The position numbers were made by a program, and so were the translations under genes. 64,000 nucleotides of DNA. Origin: Ensifer oleiphilus (GTDB taxonomy: Bacteria > Pseudomonadota > Alphaproteobacteria > Rhizobiales > Rhizobiaceae). The stretch spans positions 62,001-126,000 of the forward strand of contig NZ_JABWDU010000010.1 in assembly GCF_013371465.1 (NCBI RefSeq), read 5' to 3'. Of the stretch, positions 34,271 to 43,862 are shown one piece after another. The notes under the pieces were generated by a model. The model was not told where the DNA came from. It was given only the letters and a program-made list of their open reading frames with translations, and did not search any database. How positions within the stretch are numbered: position 1 is the first letter of the stretch; every line of letters starts with the position of its first letter.

Positions 34271-34915
34271 ATGGCAAGGGCAGCACGAGATCCGGAAGAG
34301 CGTATCCGCGAACGCAATATGCGCCTGATCATCAAGGCCGGGATCGAGATATTCGCGCGCAAGGGCTTTGACGGCACGCGCATCGCCGAGATCGCCGAGG
34401 CCTCGGGCCTGCCCAAAGCCAACGTCTACTACTATTTCTCCTCCAAGGAGGAGATCTACCGGGCGATCGTCGCGCACCTCATCGCCAGCTGGGACGATGC
34501 ACTGAAGTACATCTCGCCCGAGCGGGAGCCGGCTGAGGCATTCCGCCTCTACATCAGGGCCAAGCTCGACTATACCCGCAAAAACATTGCAGAATCGAGG
34601 CTCTTTGCCAGCGAGATCATCCAGGGCGCGCGGTTCCTGAAGAAGAAGGATCGCGACCATATGCGCCAGGTCACGGATGCGCATGTGGCGGTTGTCGAGG
34701 GGTGGATTGCGGCAGGAAAGTTACTGCCGGTCGATCCACGCCACCTGTTCATCATGCTCTGGGCATCGACGCAATACTATGCGGATTTCGAGCCGATCGC
34801 CGCCGACGGCCTGAAGAAGGCACGTCTGAAGGCGGAGGATTACGAGACGGCGGCGATAACGATCACCGAGACGATCCTGAAGGGCATTCTTCCGGCACCC
34901 GAATCAGGCTCATAA
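34271..34915 (+). CDS. TetR-family regulator, RutR-like
   Basis: 214 residues. Helix-turn-helix: RNMRLIIKAGIEIFARKGFDGTRIAEIAEASGLPKANVYYYFSSKEEIYRAIV. The C-terminal part (YTRKNIAESRLFASEIIQGARFL; LFIMLWASTQYYADFEPI) matches the RutR/YcdC-type ligand domain, in which the WASTQYYADF segment is typical. GGAGG lies 12 bases before the ATG. It is divergent from the nucleoside operon and probably represses it until uracil or a related base binds. Ligand and targets are inferred from similarity and the operator match. Confidence 0.9.
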   Translation: MARAARDPEERIRERNMRLIIKAGIEIFARKGFDGTRIAEIAEASGLPKANVYYYFSSKEEIYRAIVAHLIASWDDALKYISPEREPAEAFRLYIRAKLDYTRKNIAESRLFASEIIQGARFLKKKDRDHMRQVTDAHVAVVEGWIAAGKLLPVDPRHLFIMLWASTQYYADFEPIAADGLKKARLKAEDYETAAITITETILKGILPAPESGS

Positions 34916-35230
34916 ATGAATCGGGCTGGGTCCCGTCTGCTGCGTCGCATGCCGAGCGAGGCGCTCAGACGTGCGCGCATCCATTGCGGCATAACCTGCC
35001 TGATATGAAGTACGCGCCAAAGATCGGCATGGGCGTACCGCTCGCGATGTAAAAGGAGACGTTCATTCCTCCTCGAACAGCAGGGAACCTCCAATGTGTC
35101 AGAGGGGGCTCAGGCGGCATCCAGGATGCGTCTGCCGCTGTTCATGGCCCGCACAACACTGATTGCCAGTTTTTGCGCATTGCACCATATACTGCCTCCG
35201 CGACACAACGGCCCAGTTTCCGGAGACCCC
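34916..35230. other. Intergenic region between the TetR gene and kup
   Basis: 315 bases. A 15-residue frame at 35005-35052 has no ribosome binding site, and I see no clear promoter, terminator, riboswitch or repeat. It presumably holds the kup promoter. Confidence 0.4.
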
Positions 35231-37129
35231 ATGACTGCCTTGCGTAATGTAGGTTCCGAATCCCAATCGGAGAAGCGTGATTTTCTTGTCCTTCTCCTCG
35301 GCTGTGTCGGTGTCGTCTATGGTGACATCGGAACGAGCCCGCTCTACGCGTTTCGCGAGGCACTGCGGCCATTCTCTGGCGACGGCGTTCATCAGAACGA
35401 GGTGATTGGGCTTATCTCCCTGATGGTTTGGACGCTGACGATCATCGTCACATTCAAATACGTGCTCTTCCTCCTGCGCGCGGACAACGACGGCGAAGGA
35501 GGAACGCTGTCGCTTCTCGCCCTCCTCATGAAGAAGACAGGCAGTTTCATGCCCGTTCTCTTCTTCGCTGGCCTGATAGGGGCAGCACTGTTCATCGGCG
35601 ACGCGATGATCACCCCTGCCCTGTCGGTCATGTCGGCACTTGAAGGCATGAAGCTGGTCACCCCCGCCTTATCCGGCTATGTGCTGCCGCTCTCTGCCGG
35701 CATCATGGTCGCGCTTTTCGCTGTCCAGTCGAAAGGCACGCAGGCTGTCGCTCGCTTTTTTGGGCCGATCACGGTCGTGTGGTTCCTCGCGATGGCTTGG
35801 GGCGGCCTCATCCACATCGGCGACGACTGGACGATCCTGCAGGCCCTTAATCCGATCAACGCTCTCTGGTTCATTACGCACGCAGGCTGGACAGGCCTGG
35901 TTGTGCTCGGCGCGGTGTTCCTGACGGTCACGGGAGCGGAAGCACTCTACGCCGACCTCGGTCACTTCGGGCGCAAGCCGATCAGCACGGCGTGGTTCTC
36001 GCTCGTCTTCCCCGCATTGGCGCTCAACTACCTCGGCCAGGGAGCCCTCGTGCTCAGCCATCCGGAGGCGATGGAGAATCCATTCTACCTCCTTTACCCC
36101 GACTGGGCTCTGCTGCCGATGGTGATCCTTGCCACCATGGCTACCATCATCGCGAGCCAGGCCGTTATCACCGGCGCCTTTTCGCTCGCCCGACAGGCGG
36201 TCCATCTGGGCTTCCTGCCGCGTCTGCTCATCAAGTTCACGTCCGAGACCAACACCGGACAGATCTACGTGCCCGCCGTGAACGTCATGCTGTTTGTCGG
36301 CGTGATCGTACTGATCTTCTCTTTCGGAGACTCGGAATCTCTTGCCACCGCCTACGGTATATCGGTCACAGGCGCGATGGTCGTGACAACAGTCATGGCT
36401 TTTCAGTTCCTGCGCTCCGTCTGGGGATATTCGACGCTCGTGGCGGGCTTGCTCCTCTTGCCGCTGCTGGTCGTCGAAAGCGTCTTCCTGCTCGCCAACC
36501 TACTCAAGATCCATGACGGCGGCTGGGTGCCCGTCGCACTCGCGCTGGCCATCATGGTCATTATGTGGACCTGGACGCGTGGGTCCAGGATGCTTCGTGA
36601 AAAGACGGCGCGCCACGATGTTCCTTTGGAGACATTCATCCGTTCGATAGAGAAATCGGCGCATGCACCGCAGACGGTCCGCGGGACGGCGGTCTTCCTG
36701 ACCAGCGTGGGCGACAAGACGCCGGCCGTCCTGCTCCACAACATCAAGCACAATCACGTCCTTCACGAACACAACGTCATTCTCACCGTCCGCACGTCGG
36801 AGCACCCATATGTCGCGGAGGAAGACCGTGTGTCGCTGACGAAGCTTTCTGACAGGTTCGCGAGGCTGGAACTCTGTTTCGGCTTCATGGACGAACCGAA
36901 CGTTTCCAAGGCGCTCTCGCTCTGCAAGAAGGCGGGCTTCAAGTTTGAGATCATGCAGACCTCATTCTATCTCGGGCGCAGAACTCTCATCAGCGATCCG
37001 AACTCCGGCTTGCCCGCCTGGCAGGACCATCTCTATATCGCGCTCGCAGGTCTCGGCATCGATCCGTCGTCATATTTCAAGCTTCCCGCCAACCGTGTGG
37101 TCGAGATCGGCGAGCAGGTTACGATCTGA
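35231..37129 (+). CDS. kup: Kup-family low-affinity potassium transporter
   Basis: 632 residues, close to the usual length. The N-terminal [25 protein letters not shown] is the hallmark of Kup, followed by about 12 membrane helices and a cytoplasmic C-terminal domain. ATG at 35231 ([17 protein letters not shown]) is preferred over the upstream frame start at 35096. It moves potassium with protons across the inner membrane. CorA follows on the same strand after a hairpin. Confidence 0.95.
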   Translation: MTALRNVGSESQSEKRDFLVLLLGCVGVVYGDIGTSPLYAFREALRPFSGDGVHQNEVIGLISLMVWTLTIIVTFKYVLFLLRADNDGEGGTLSLLALLMKKTGSFMPVLFFAGLIGAALFIGDAMITPALSVMSALEGMKLVTPALSGYVLPLSAGIMVALFAVQSKGTQAVARFFGPITVVWFLAMAWGGLIHIGDDWTILQALNPINALWFITHAGWTGLVVLGAVFLTVTGAEALYADLGHFGRKPISTAWFSLVFPALALNYLGQGALVLSHPEAMENPFYLLYPDWALLPMVILATMATIIASQAVITGAFSLARQAVHLGFLPRLLIKFTSETNTGQIYVPAVNVMLFVGVIVLIFSFGDSESLATAYGISVTGAMVVTTVMAFQFLRSVWGYSTLVAGLLLLPLLVVESVFLLANLLKIHDGGWVPVALALAIMVIMWTWTRGSRMLREKTARHDVPLETFIRSIEKSAHAPQTVRGTAVFLTSVGDKTPAVLLHNIKHNHVLHEHNVILTVRTSEHPYVAEEDRVSLTKLSDRFARLELCFGFMDEPNVSKALSLCKKAGFKFEIMQTSFYLGRRTLISDPNSGLPAWQDHLYIALAGLGIDPSSYFKLPANRVVEIGEQVTI

Positions 37130-37148
37130 TCCCGCGCAATGGCGCACC

Positions 37149-37182
37149 TTTGGCCGCTGCCGTCATATGACCAGCGGCCAAA
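37149..37182 (+). terminator. Hairpin between kup and corA
   Basis: TTTGGCCGCTG and CAGCGGCCAAA form a perfect 11-bp stem with a 12-base loop, 20 bases after the kup stop. It is followed by CCAATTT, a poor T-tract, so read-through to corA is likely. Confidence 0.5.
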
Positions 37183-37201
37183 CCAATTTGGGAAAATCTA
37201 A

Positions 37202-38167
37202 GTGACAGTCGTCGCCTCCTATCTGTATCGAGCCGGTAAACGCGCGGAAGAGGTACCGCTTGTAACAACGCCCGTTGACGCCCGGGAAAGTGAGTTCATC
37301 TGGATCGGCGTGACCGATCCCACCGCGGACGAAATGGCCAACCTCCAGGCAATGTTCGGCCTTCATCCACTGGCGGTGGAAGACGCTCTCAACGGCATGC
37401 AGGTGCCCAAGGTCGACATCTATGGCAATCAACTCTTCGTCGTCATCAAGACGGCCCACCTCGAAGGCGAGAAGATTGCCTATGGCGAAACCTGCATCTT
37501 CGTGGGGAAGCACCATCTGATCTCGGTGCGTCACGGCTCGGCCCGTTCGCACCAGGAATTGCGCCGGCAACTCGAGCAGTCGCCGCAACTCCTTGAACAC
37601 GGACCCGACTATGTGCTCCACGGCATCATCGATTTCGTTGTCGACGGGTACCTGCCTATGGTCGAGACCCTCGAGGACAAAATCCTCGAGCTCGAAAAGC
37701 ACGTCCTCATGTCCTTCCTGCAACCCGAGCAGATCAGGCGCGTCTTCCGTATGCGCCGTCACGTCATCCGGTTCCAGCGCGTCCTCGGCCCGATGGGCGA
37801 AGTGGTGGGAAAACTGAGCCACCTCGACCTGCCCTGCATCGACGACAATGCAAAGCCGTTCTTCAAGGACGTCCATGATCATATCAAGCGTGTGGAGGGA
37901 TTGGTCAGCGGCCTTCGCGAAATAATGACGTCCGTCTTCGAAGCCTCGAACCTGCTTGAGCAACAGCGCCAGGGCACGATCACAAGGCAGCTTGCGGCAT
38001 GGGCGGCGATCCTAGCCGTGCCGACAGCGATTGCGGGCATCTACGGGATGAACTTCGAGAACATGCCCGAACTTGGAACGCGCTACGGCTATTTTGCCGT
38101 TCTCGGCGTCATCGTCACTCTCTGTGCCATCCTCTATTGGCGCTTCCGGAAGTCCGGCTGGCTCTAG
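37202..38167 (+). CDS. corA: CorA-family magnesium/cobalt channel
   Basis: 321 residues with a GTG start. The large N-terminal cytoplasmic domain is followed by two membrane helices and the selectivity loop GIYGMNFENMPEL, which keeps the GMN motif. CorA pentamers import magnesium. It follows kup on the same strand. Confidence 0.95.
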   Translation: MTVVASYLYRAGKRAEEVPLVTTPVDARESEFIWIGVTDPTADEMANLQAMFGLHPLAVEDALNGMQVPKVDIYGNQLFVVIKTAHLEGEKIAYGETCIFVGKHHLISVRHGSARSHQELRRQLEQSPQLLEHGPDYVLHGIIDFVVDGYLPMVETLEDKILELEKHVLMSFLQPEQIRRVFRMRRHVIRFQRVLGPMGEVVGKLSHLDLPCIDDNAKPFFKDVHDHIKRVEGLVSGLREIMTSVFEASNLLEQQRQGTITRQLAAWAAILAVPTAIAGIYGMNFENMPELGTRYGYFAVLGVIVTLCAILYWRFRKSGWL

Positions 38168-38259
38168 GAAGGTGACGTACCGCCACGCTGTCGCCATTGG
38201 CTGGGGCAGTCTTGTGCGCAAGGCGGCAGCGGGTGCCACTATGCCTCCTGTCAGATCGC

Positions 38260-38838
38260 TCAGACGGCGGCAAGTTGTTGGCCTAAGTACCATGCCCCCA
38301 AAATTGCCGGGGCGAGAAACGAGGCGAAGGGTATGCGGCGTCCTGCCGACCAATGCCCGTGCTTCATCGTCGAACCCAGCACGAATAGAAGGGCGCCCAA
38401 CGCTGCGCCAAAGACAGCCAAGGCAAAATCTTCCCAACCGATCCAGATACCGGCGGCAGCGCCGAGTTTGATGTCACCCAGCCCAAGTCCCTCAATTCCG
38501 CGAAGCCTGAAGTAAAGCGCTCGCACCAATAGGAGAGCGCCGCCGGTCAATGTCACATCGCGCACGATCTCGAGAAACGTGCGCGACGCGTCAACGCGCG
38601 CCGGATCGATGCCGACGAACCATGCCCCGATACCGATAACGGCGACCATGCCATTCATAAAGTCAGAAACCCTGAGGCTTCGCCAATCCTGAAGGGCGAT
38701 GCGTGTCACGCAGCCAGCAAGCAACATCAGCAACAATATTTGTGGGCCCTGCAGGGTCGCGAGTCCGATCGGCAGCGCTGCCATGGCTGCGGCGAAGACA
38801 GGAATCAGATCCGGATCGATGCGTTTGAACGGCAGCAC
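38260..38838 (-). CDS. gspO: Type IV prepilin peptidase (A24 family) for the type II secretion system
   Basis: About 192 residues. Multiple hydrophobic helices, the first catalytic Asp in RIALQDWRSLRVSD and the second in the GLGLGDIKLGAA (GxGD) motif define an A24 aspartyl prepilin peptidase. It lacks the N-methyltransferase domain of long PilD enzymes and resembles short CpaA/TadV forms. No ATG fits: a GTG at 38838 overlaps the secretin stop (TAGTG) and a second GTG lies at 38868. It would process the GspG-K pseudopilins encoded nearby. Confidence 0.88.
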   Translation of the reverse strand: MLPFKRIDPDLIPVFAAAMAALPIGLATLQGPQILLLMLLAGCVTRIALQDWRSLRVSDFMNGMVAVIGIGAWFVGIDPARVDASRTFLEIVRDVTLTGGALLLVRALYFRLRGIEGLGLGDIKLGAAAGIWIGWEDFALAVFGAALGALLFVLGSTMKHGHWSAGRRIPFASFLAPAILGAWYLGQQLAAV

Positions 38839-40931
38839 TACTTCAACGCCCGCGAACCCATGCCCCACATCCGCGCCTGCAATTCCTCCGCAACACTCTG
38901 GGCATCGCGCGAATCGCGGATGACCATCGGCCTGATCATGATCAGCAGTTCGGTCCGGGCGTTCGATCGGTTCTTGCTGCCGAACAGGTTGCCGACATGC
39001 TTCAGGCGGCTGAGGAAGGGAATACCGTCCTTGCCGCGCTCCTGCGTTTCGCTGATCAAACCTCCGAGCAGCACCGTCTGGCCATCGAGGACCGATACAG
39101 AGCTCGAAATGCTTCTGTTGGAGATGACCGGCGTCAGGCTGTCGCCTGAAGCAGCGTTCGATATTTCCTGGTCGATTCGCATCGCCACCACGCCGTTTTC
39201 GGCGATCCTCGGACGCACGTTCATGATGATGCCCGTGTCCCGGTACTCCACCTGGTTGCTGACCGGGGCGTCGGCGGTTTCGACAGGCACGACGGTACGC
39301 GTGATGATCGGGATCTGATCGCCGACCTGGAAACGTGCCACTTCGTTTTCAAGCACCACAAGCGAAGGCGACGACAGGATCTGTACATCCGTGATCTTAT
39401 CGAGCGCGCTGATGATCACATCCGGGCTGCTGTTCGCCCCCAGCACGAAATTGAAGCCGGGCACCTCACGAGCAATGTTGTCGGCAAGCGTTTTGAAGAG
39501 ACCGAACGAACCTTCGTCAGTGCCCAGACCAACCGATTTGCTCTTCACGAAATACTGGACGCCGAAGCGCAGTTCGTCGGTGAGCCGAACCTCCGCCATC
39601 GTCACACTGATGGCGACCTGCAGTTGGGGAACATCGATCCGTGTCAGGGCGGCAAGCACGCGCTTGCGCATCTCGAGGTCGGCGTAGATCACGATCGAAT
39701 TGTTGGATGGATCCGAGCGGATGCGAACCGGCTCGGCGCCGAGCTCCGGCTGCAACGAACCGCCGAAGCGCGCCGGATCGATGTCTACGACCTCCTCGTC
39801 GCTGGCTGCTGCCTCCTGCGCGGTCGCTTCATCTGGAGCGGCCTGCTCTTCGGATTCAGTCTCTTCGTTGGCTGCAAACAGACGCTGCAAAAGTTCGGCG
39901 ATCTTCGTCGCGTCACGATATTTGACGCGATAGACATGAACGCTCTGTCCTAGGTCGGGGTTCTCCCGGTCGAGACGACGGACCCAGGTGTGGGCGCGCT
40001 CCGTGAGTGCCCGGTTCTGCGAGACCGCAAGAACGGCACGCAGTCTCGGCATCGACATGAACTGTATGACGCTGTCGCCATTGCTGCCCTTGCTGGCAAA
40101 AATGCGCTCGAGTTCGGGAATGACGGCTTCGGGGCGTGCATGCTGGAGCGGCAGGACGGCCACCGACTGATCCTTCATCCAGTCGACATCGAATGCCGTC
40201 ACCGTCTCCAGCGCCGCTTCGCGATCAGGCCCGCTGCCGGCGATCAGGATAGCGTTGCGCGTGGTGTCAATTCGCAACGAACCTGGACGCGCGCCGAAAC
40301 CGTCGACGAGCCGCGAAAGCGCCTGCGCCGACACATATCTCAGCGGCACGACCGTGATGCCGAAGCCGGTGGGGCGACCTTTCGTGCTGACCTGGCCAGC
40401 GACCGAAGATCCTGCCTCGACGATCTGAAAGGTATTGCCGCGCCGAACGAGATCGGCGCCATTCATTTCGAGCATCGTTTCGAGAATGGACACGAGATCG
40501 TCACGGGGGACCGGCCGAGCGGTCGACAGTGTCACCGTCCCGGCTACCTTCGGGTCGATCGTATAGGTCTGACCAAGCGTATCGCCCAGGATGGCTTGCA
40601 CGACGTCGCGGAGTTCAGCCCCCTGGAAATTCAGATTGACGCTATCCCCGGCTGCACCATCCGCTCCGGCTGGAGCAGCGACAACGCCGAGGCGCGTCGA
40701 CGAGTATATCGCCGGCTGGCGGGCGTCTGTCGATCCCGCGGACGCATAGCCGAGGGTCGAATTGCTTCCATTTCTGAGTGAACGCGCCTGCAGGTCCGCG
40801 CTCGTCACCGAACCCAGGATCGAGTCGACGTCGTTTCCCAATCGGCCTTCTTCAGGAGCGAGGCAGCCGGGGGAAAGCAGGCAGATACCGGAAAACAAAG
40901 CCGCCCGAAGAACTGTCTCGCTGGCTCTCAT
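38838..40931 (-). CDS. gspD: Type II secretion secretin GspD, predicted lipoprotein
   Basis: 697 residues from the ATG at 40931 (MRASETVLRAALFSG). The lipobox LLSPGC predicts a lipid-anchored secretin. It contains the N0/N1-N3 domains (LNFQGAELRDVVQAILGDTLG; TVVPLRYVSAQALSRLV), a Glu/Ala-rich insertion around positions 39770-39890, and the C-terminal secretin domain (LSSPSLVVLENEVARFQVGDQIPI...VLLGGLISETQERGKDGIPFLSRL). It forms the outer-membrane channel. Liposecretins such as HxcQ reach the outer membrane without a separate pilotin, which fits the lack of gspS here. Confidence 0.93.
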   Translation of the reverse strand: MRASETVLRAALFSGICLLSPGCLAPEEGRLGNDVDSILGSVTSADLQARSLRNGSNSTLGYASAGSTDARQPAIYSSTRLGVVAAPAGADGAAGDSVNLNFQGAELRDVVQAILGDTLGQTYTIDPKVAGTVTLSTARPVPRDDLVSILETMLEMNGADLVRRGNTFQIVEAGSSVAGQVSTKGRPTGFGITVVPLRYVSAQALSRLVDGFGARPGSLRIDTTRNAILIAGSGPDREAALETVTAFDVDWMKDQSVAVLPLQHARPEAVIPELERIFASKGSNGDSVIQFMSMPRLRAVLAVSQNRALTERAHTWVRRLDRENPDLGQSVHVYRVKYRDATKIAELLQRLFAANEETESEEQAAPDEATAQEAAASDEEVVDIDPARFGGSLQPELGAEPVRIRSDPSNNSIVIYADLEMRKRVLAALTRIDVPQLQVAISVTMAEVRLTDELRFGVQYFVKSKSVGLGTDEGSFGLFKTLADNIAREVPGFNFVLGANSSPDVIISALDKITDVQILSSPSLVVLENEVARFQVGDQIPIITRTVVPVETADAPVSNQVEYRDTGIIMNVRPRIAENGVVAMRIDQEISNAASGDSLTPVISNRSISSSVSVLDGQTVLLGGLISETQERGKDGIPFLSRLKHVGNLFGSKNRSNARTELLIMIRPMVIRDSRDAQSVAEELQARMWGMGSRALK

Positions 40932-41151
40932 CTTGTCACGACTGATTCTTGCCTCACCCATGGCGAAGCCTAGCATTTCTGTAACGGATCACTATTATTA
41001 TCGGCTGCTAATCCACTTCTTGCATCGCGGTTCTTGGGGATAACCGCTCAAGATCCCAAGGGGCAGCACGTAACTGCCTTCGGTGTCGACAAGCCATCAA
41101 AGTGGCGATCGGGCGAATGGGGGTTTGCTGTAGTATACAGCGGCGGGACGG
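40932..41151. other. Divergent promoter region between gspD and gspE
   Basis: 220 bases, AT-richer near 40980-41010, that should hold promoters for gspD-gspO (minus) and gspE (plus). I found no convincing operator; a loose inverted repeat around CTTGGGGAT and ATCCCAAG at 41032-41068 has a bulge. Confidence 0.4.
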
Positions 41152-42846
41152 ATGAATACGGCAACGATTGTAACGCATTTCATTCGCTATCTATTGACGA
41201 AAGAGGACCTGGTCGGCCCGGCAGAACGGCTGTCCCTGGAACGACTTCTTGTGGAAGCGCCCCCGAACTACGGTGTCCTTTGGGAAACAGGGCTGTTGTC
41301 CGGAGAGCTACTCGCTGATGCGATTGCCGATTTTCACAACCTCAATCGCGCAGCATTCAACCGCGTCGAATTTCGTCCGGAGTTGACTGAAGATTTGTCG
41401 GCGCGGTTCCTGCGTGCCGCATGGGCGATGCCGGCGCTCGAAGGTGATGCCCGTTTGCTCGTCGTTGCCGATCCGAGTCGAAATGACGCGATCGAAGCTG
41501 CCTTGGCAGCACTTGGCCGTCAGGTTGAGTTGAGGATCGCGACGTTCGAGGAAATGGCAATGCTCTTCGAACGGATGCTGTCGAGGGAACCGGCCAAGGA
41601 CTCAGGAACAGAGCGCTCGGCGACGCCTGCTGCCGGCGACCGGAACGAGGAGGATCTCGATCGCCTCCATGATATCGCGAGCGGGGCGCCGATCGTTCGG
41701 GCCGTGGACCAATTGCTCGAAACAGCGCTCAGTCTATCGGCAACGGACCTTCACATCGAGCCTCAATCGGACGGCGTAAGGCTGAGGATGCGGGTTGATG
41801 GGATGCTGCGCACGATGCAACCACTTTCCGCCGAGATTGCACGCGGCGTCATCTCTCGTATCAAGATCCTGGCAGGGTTGAATATTGCCGAACGCAGGCT
41901 GCCGCAGGACGGGCGCGCGCGGATCCTGATCAACTCGACGCGTGCTGACTTCCGGGTGGCGACGATGCCGACGTTGCACGGAGAGGCGCTGGTCGTGCGC
42001 ATCCTCGTCAAAGGCGCCGAAGCCCTTGATCTTTCTCGCCTGGGCATGTCTTCGCGTGATTACTCTGTTCTTCATACACAGCTGGCAGAGCCTCATGGCC
42101 TTGTTGTCGTGGCCGGCCCGACCGGCTGCGGCAAGACGACCACCCTGACCGCCGCGTTGTCCACCTTGAACAGCCCCGAACGCAAGATCATGACGATCGA
42201 AGATCCGATCGAGTATCAGATCGCGGGGGTCAGCCAAACTCAGGTCAAGCCATCGATAAACCTGACATTTGCCAATGCGATGCGATCGTTCCTTCGTCAG
42301 GACCCCGACGTCATGATGGTGGGTGAGATGCGCGACAGCGAAACCGCCTCGATCAGTCTTCAGGCAGCGTTGACAGGCCACCTGGTTCTAACGACCCTCC
42401 ACACCAATAGCGCAGCAGACGCCATCATACGGTTGATGGATCTGGGCGTCGAAACATTCCTTCTGGCGTCCGCACTGCGTTGCGTGATTGCTCAGCGCTT
42501 GGTCAGAAAGCTTTGCGAGCGCTGCAAGGCGCCGATCGATGAGATGGCGCCCGCCGTGTCGACATCTGCGGCGCGCCAGCGCTTTATCAAACGCCCCGGT
42601 GACACCTGCTTTCGCGCGGTCGGCTGTTCCTATTGCGGTGACAGCGGCTATCGTGGACGCGTTGGAATATTTGAGGTCCTGCCCGTCGACAGCGAGATCA
42701 CCGCTTTGATTCGCAAGGATGCCGATCCTCAGAAGATTCAAACCGTCGCCGTCCAGGCAGGCATGACGACCATGTTGGAAGATGGGCTCTCGAAGTACCG
42801 GCGCGGCGTCACCTCGATCGAAGAGGTGCTGCGCGTGACGGTCTGA
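41152..42846 (+). CDS. gspE: Type II secretion ATPase GspE
   Basis: 564 residues. Walker A GPTGCGKTTT, Asp box region TIEDPIEYQI, Walker B-like RQDPDVMMVGEMRDSETA and His box TGHLVLTTLHTNSA are all present, as is the zinc tetracysteine motif (CERCK...CSYCG) near residues 455-495. The N-terminal region is the GspE/PilB N1 domain. It powers pseudopilus assembly from the inner membrane face. It alone in the cluster is on the plus strand, convergent with the GspC-like gene with no gap. Confidence 0.93.
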   Translation: MNTATIVTHFIRYLLTKEDLVGPAERLSLERLLVEAPPNYGVLWETGLLSGELLADAIADFHNLNRAAFNRVEFRPELTEDLSARFLRAAWAMPALEGDARLLVVADPSRNDAIEAALAALGRQVELRIATFEEMAMLFERMLSREPAKDSGTERSATPAAGDRNEEDLDRLHDIASGAPIVRAVDQLLETALSLSATDLHIEPQSDGVRLRMRVDGMLRTMQPLSAEIARGVISRIKILAGLNIAERRLPQDGRARILINSTRADFRVATMPTLHGEALVVRILVKGAEALDLSRLGMSSRDYSVLHTQLAEPHGLVVVAGPTGCGKTTTLTAALSTLNSPERKIMTIEDPIEYQIAGVSQTQVKPSINLTFANAMRSFLRQDPDVMMVGEMRDSETASISLQAALTGHLVLTTLHTNSAADAIIRLMDLGVETFLLASALRCVIAQRLVRKLCERCKAPIDEMAPAVSTSAARQRFIKRPGDTCFRAVGCSYCGDSGYRGRVGIFEVLPVDSEITALIRKDADPQKIQTVAVQAGMTTMLEDGLSKYRRGVTSIEEVLRVTV

Positions 42847-43299
42847 TTATTGAAGGCGCAGAAACATCTTGTAGTCCCGGCTGCGTCCACTCTGCTCGAA
42901 GGCGACGGTGCGGCTGTCGACAATCGAAAGGTTCCAGTTCCCAAATTTCTCGCCATCCTTGAGCCGATGGATATGTCCACTTGCGGCATCCTGCAGAAGG
43001 GCTTGCTGACTGTCGGCTGTCGAAATGATGCCGACGAGCTTGAGCTCTGGTGGGGCGTCCGGCACGACCTCGACTTCCGTGACGGCAACCGGCGCTGGCG
43101 TGTCCACCGTCTCGGAGACAGTGGGAGGCTGCCGCGCCGGCGTGAACAATGGACGCAATCGCGTCGCTTCCAGCCTGTCGAGGCTCACGCCTCGAAGCCA
43201 GGGAACCTCGTCGGATGAAGGGGATTGGGACGACGCCGCGCCTGCGAGCAGCAAGACGATGGCGATGACCGACAAACGCGAAGCTGAAAGGAGCATCAT
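42847..43299 (-). CDS. GspC/PilP-like type II secretion protein (sometimes called GspN)
   Basis: 150 residues. An N-terminal membrane anchor or signal (SRLSVIAIVLLLAGAASSQS), a proline-rich linker and a homology-region-like domain (LKLVGIISTADSQQALLQDAASGHIHRLKDGEKFGNWNLSIVD) match the periplasmic HR domain of GspC and PilP. There is no PDZ domain, so it is a short GspC. It would link the inner-membrane platform with the secretin. It is last in the gspF-to-M operon and shares ATGA with gspM. Confidence 0.75.
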   Translation of the reverse strand: MMLLSASRLSVIAIVLLLAGAASSQSPSSDEVPWLRGVSLDRLEATRLRPLFTPARQPPTVSETVDTPAPVAVTEVEVVPDAPPELKLVGIISTADSQQALLQDAASGHIHRLKDGEKFGNWNLSIVDSRTVAFEQSGRSRDYKMFLRLQ

Positions 43300-43862
43300 C
43301 GTTCAGCCCTCCGCCAATAGCCTTCGACGAGCGCCAGCACGCGTAATGTCGGCGCTGCCTGCAGCGCCTCTTCGTCGGACGCCAAGCTCTCAATATTGAT
43401 GGATTTGACGACAAGTGCTGTCGGATTGGTTTCGGTGGCGAACAGTATCTTCTGAAGAGGTTCGATGGTGGTGTGGAATAGAATCCGCATTTCGACGGTG
43501 CCGCCGGCCGGGTCGGCCTCTTCGGACGCGACGAATTCGAACTGTGAGACCACAGCACCGGTCCGCCCGATGATATCCGTGACGAGCCGCTGAAGCTCGG
43601 CGCCGGCGATAGCGGGCGTATTCCCCTGCAGATAGACGCGTGCGCTCGCGCTGTCGCCTTCGCTTCCCGCACCGCCGCCAAGCGCAGATAGCCTGGATTT
43701 GAGTGTTTCGGCCAGGGCCGTGTCGTTCCTGCTCTGCTCGCCAAGACGAGACACGACAGTCGCACTCCACGCAGCCGTCAGGACCGGCAGCACTACAAGA
43801 CAGGAAAGCGCGGCAACCGCCGCTGCCGTGACGCGTCGCGCGCTGCTACTTGAGGCGCTCAT
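43296..43862 (-). CDS. gspM: Type II secretion protein GspM
   Basis: 188 residues: a single N-terminal membrane helix (VTAAAVAALSCLVVLPVLTAAWSATVV) followed by a periplasmic ferredoxin-like domain (VYLQGNTPAIAGAELQRLVTDIIGRTGAVVSQFEF), as in GspM. It partners GspL in the inner-membrane platform. Its start overlaps gspL by ATGA. Confidence 0.85.
   Translation of the reverse strand: MSASSSSARRVTAAAVAALSCLVVLPVLTAAWSATVVSRLGEQSRNDTALAETLKSRLSALGGGAGSEGDSASARVYLQGNTPAIAGAELQRLVTDIIGRTGAVVSQFEFVASEEADPAGGTVEMRILFHTTIEPLQKILFATETNPTALVVKSINIESLASDEEALQAAPTLRVLALVEGYWRRAER

Noticed and set aside
35005-35052. 15-residue frame upstream of kup as a leader peptide
   Set aside because: No ribosome binding site, no regulatory codon run and no attenuator hairpin near it.
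37149-37182. Hairpin after kup as a metal-sensing riboswitch of corA
   Set aside because: It is a simple stem-loop without the multi-helix structure of the M-box or ykoK RNA.
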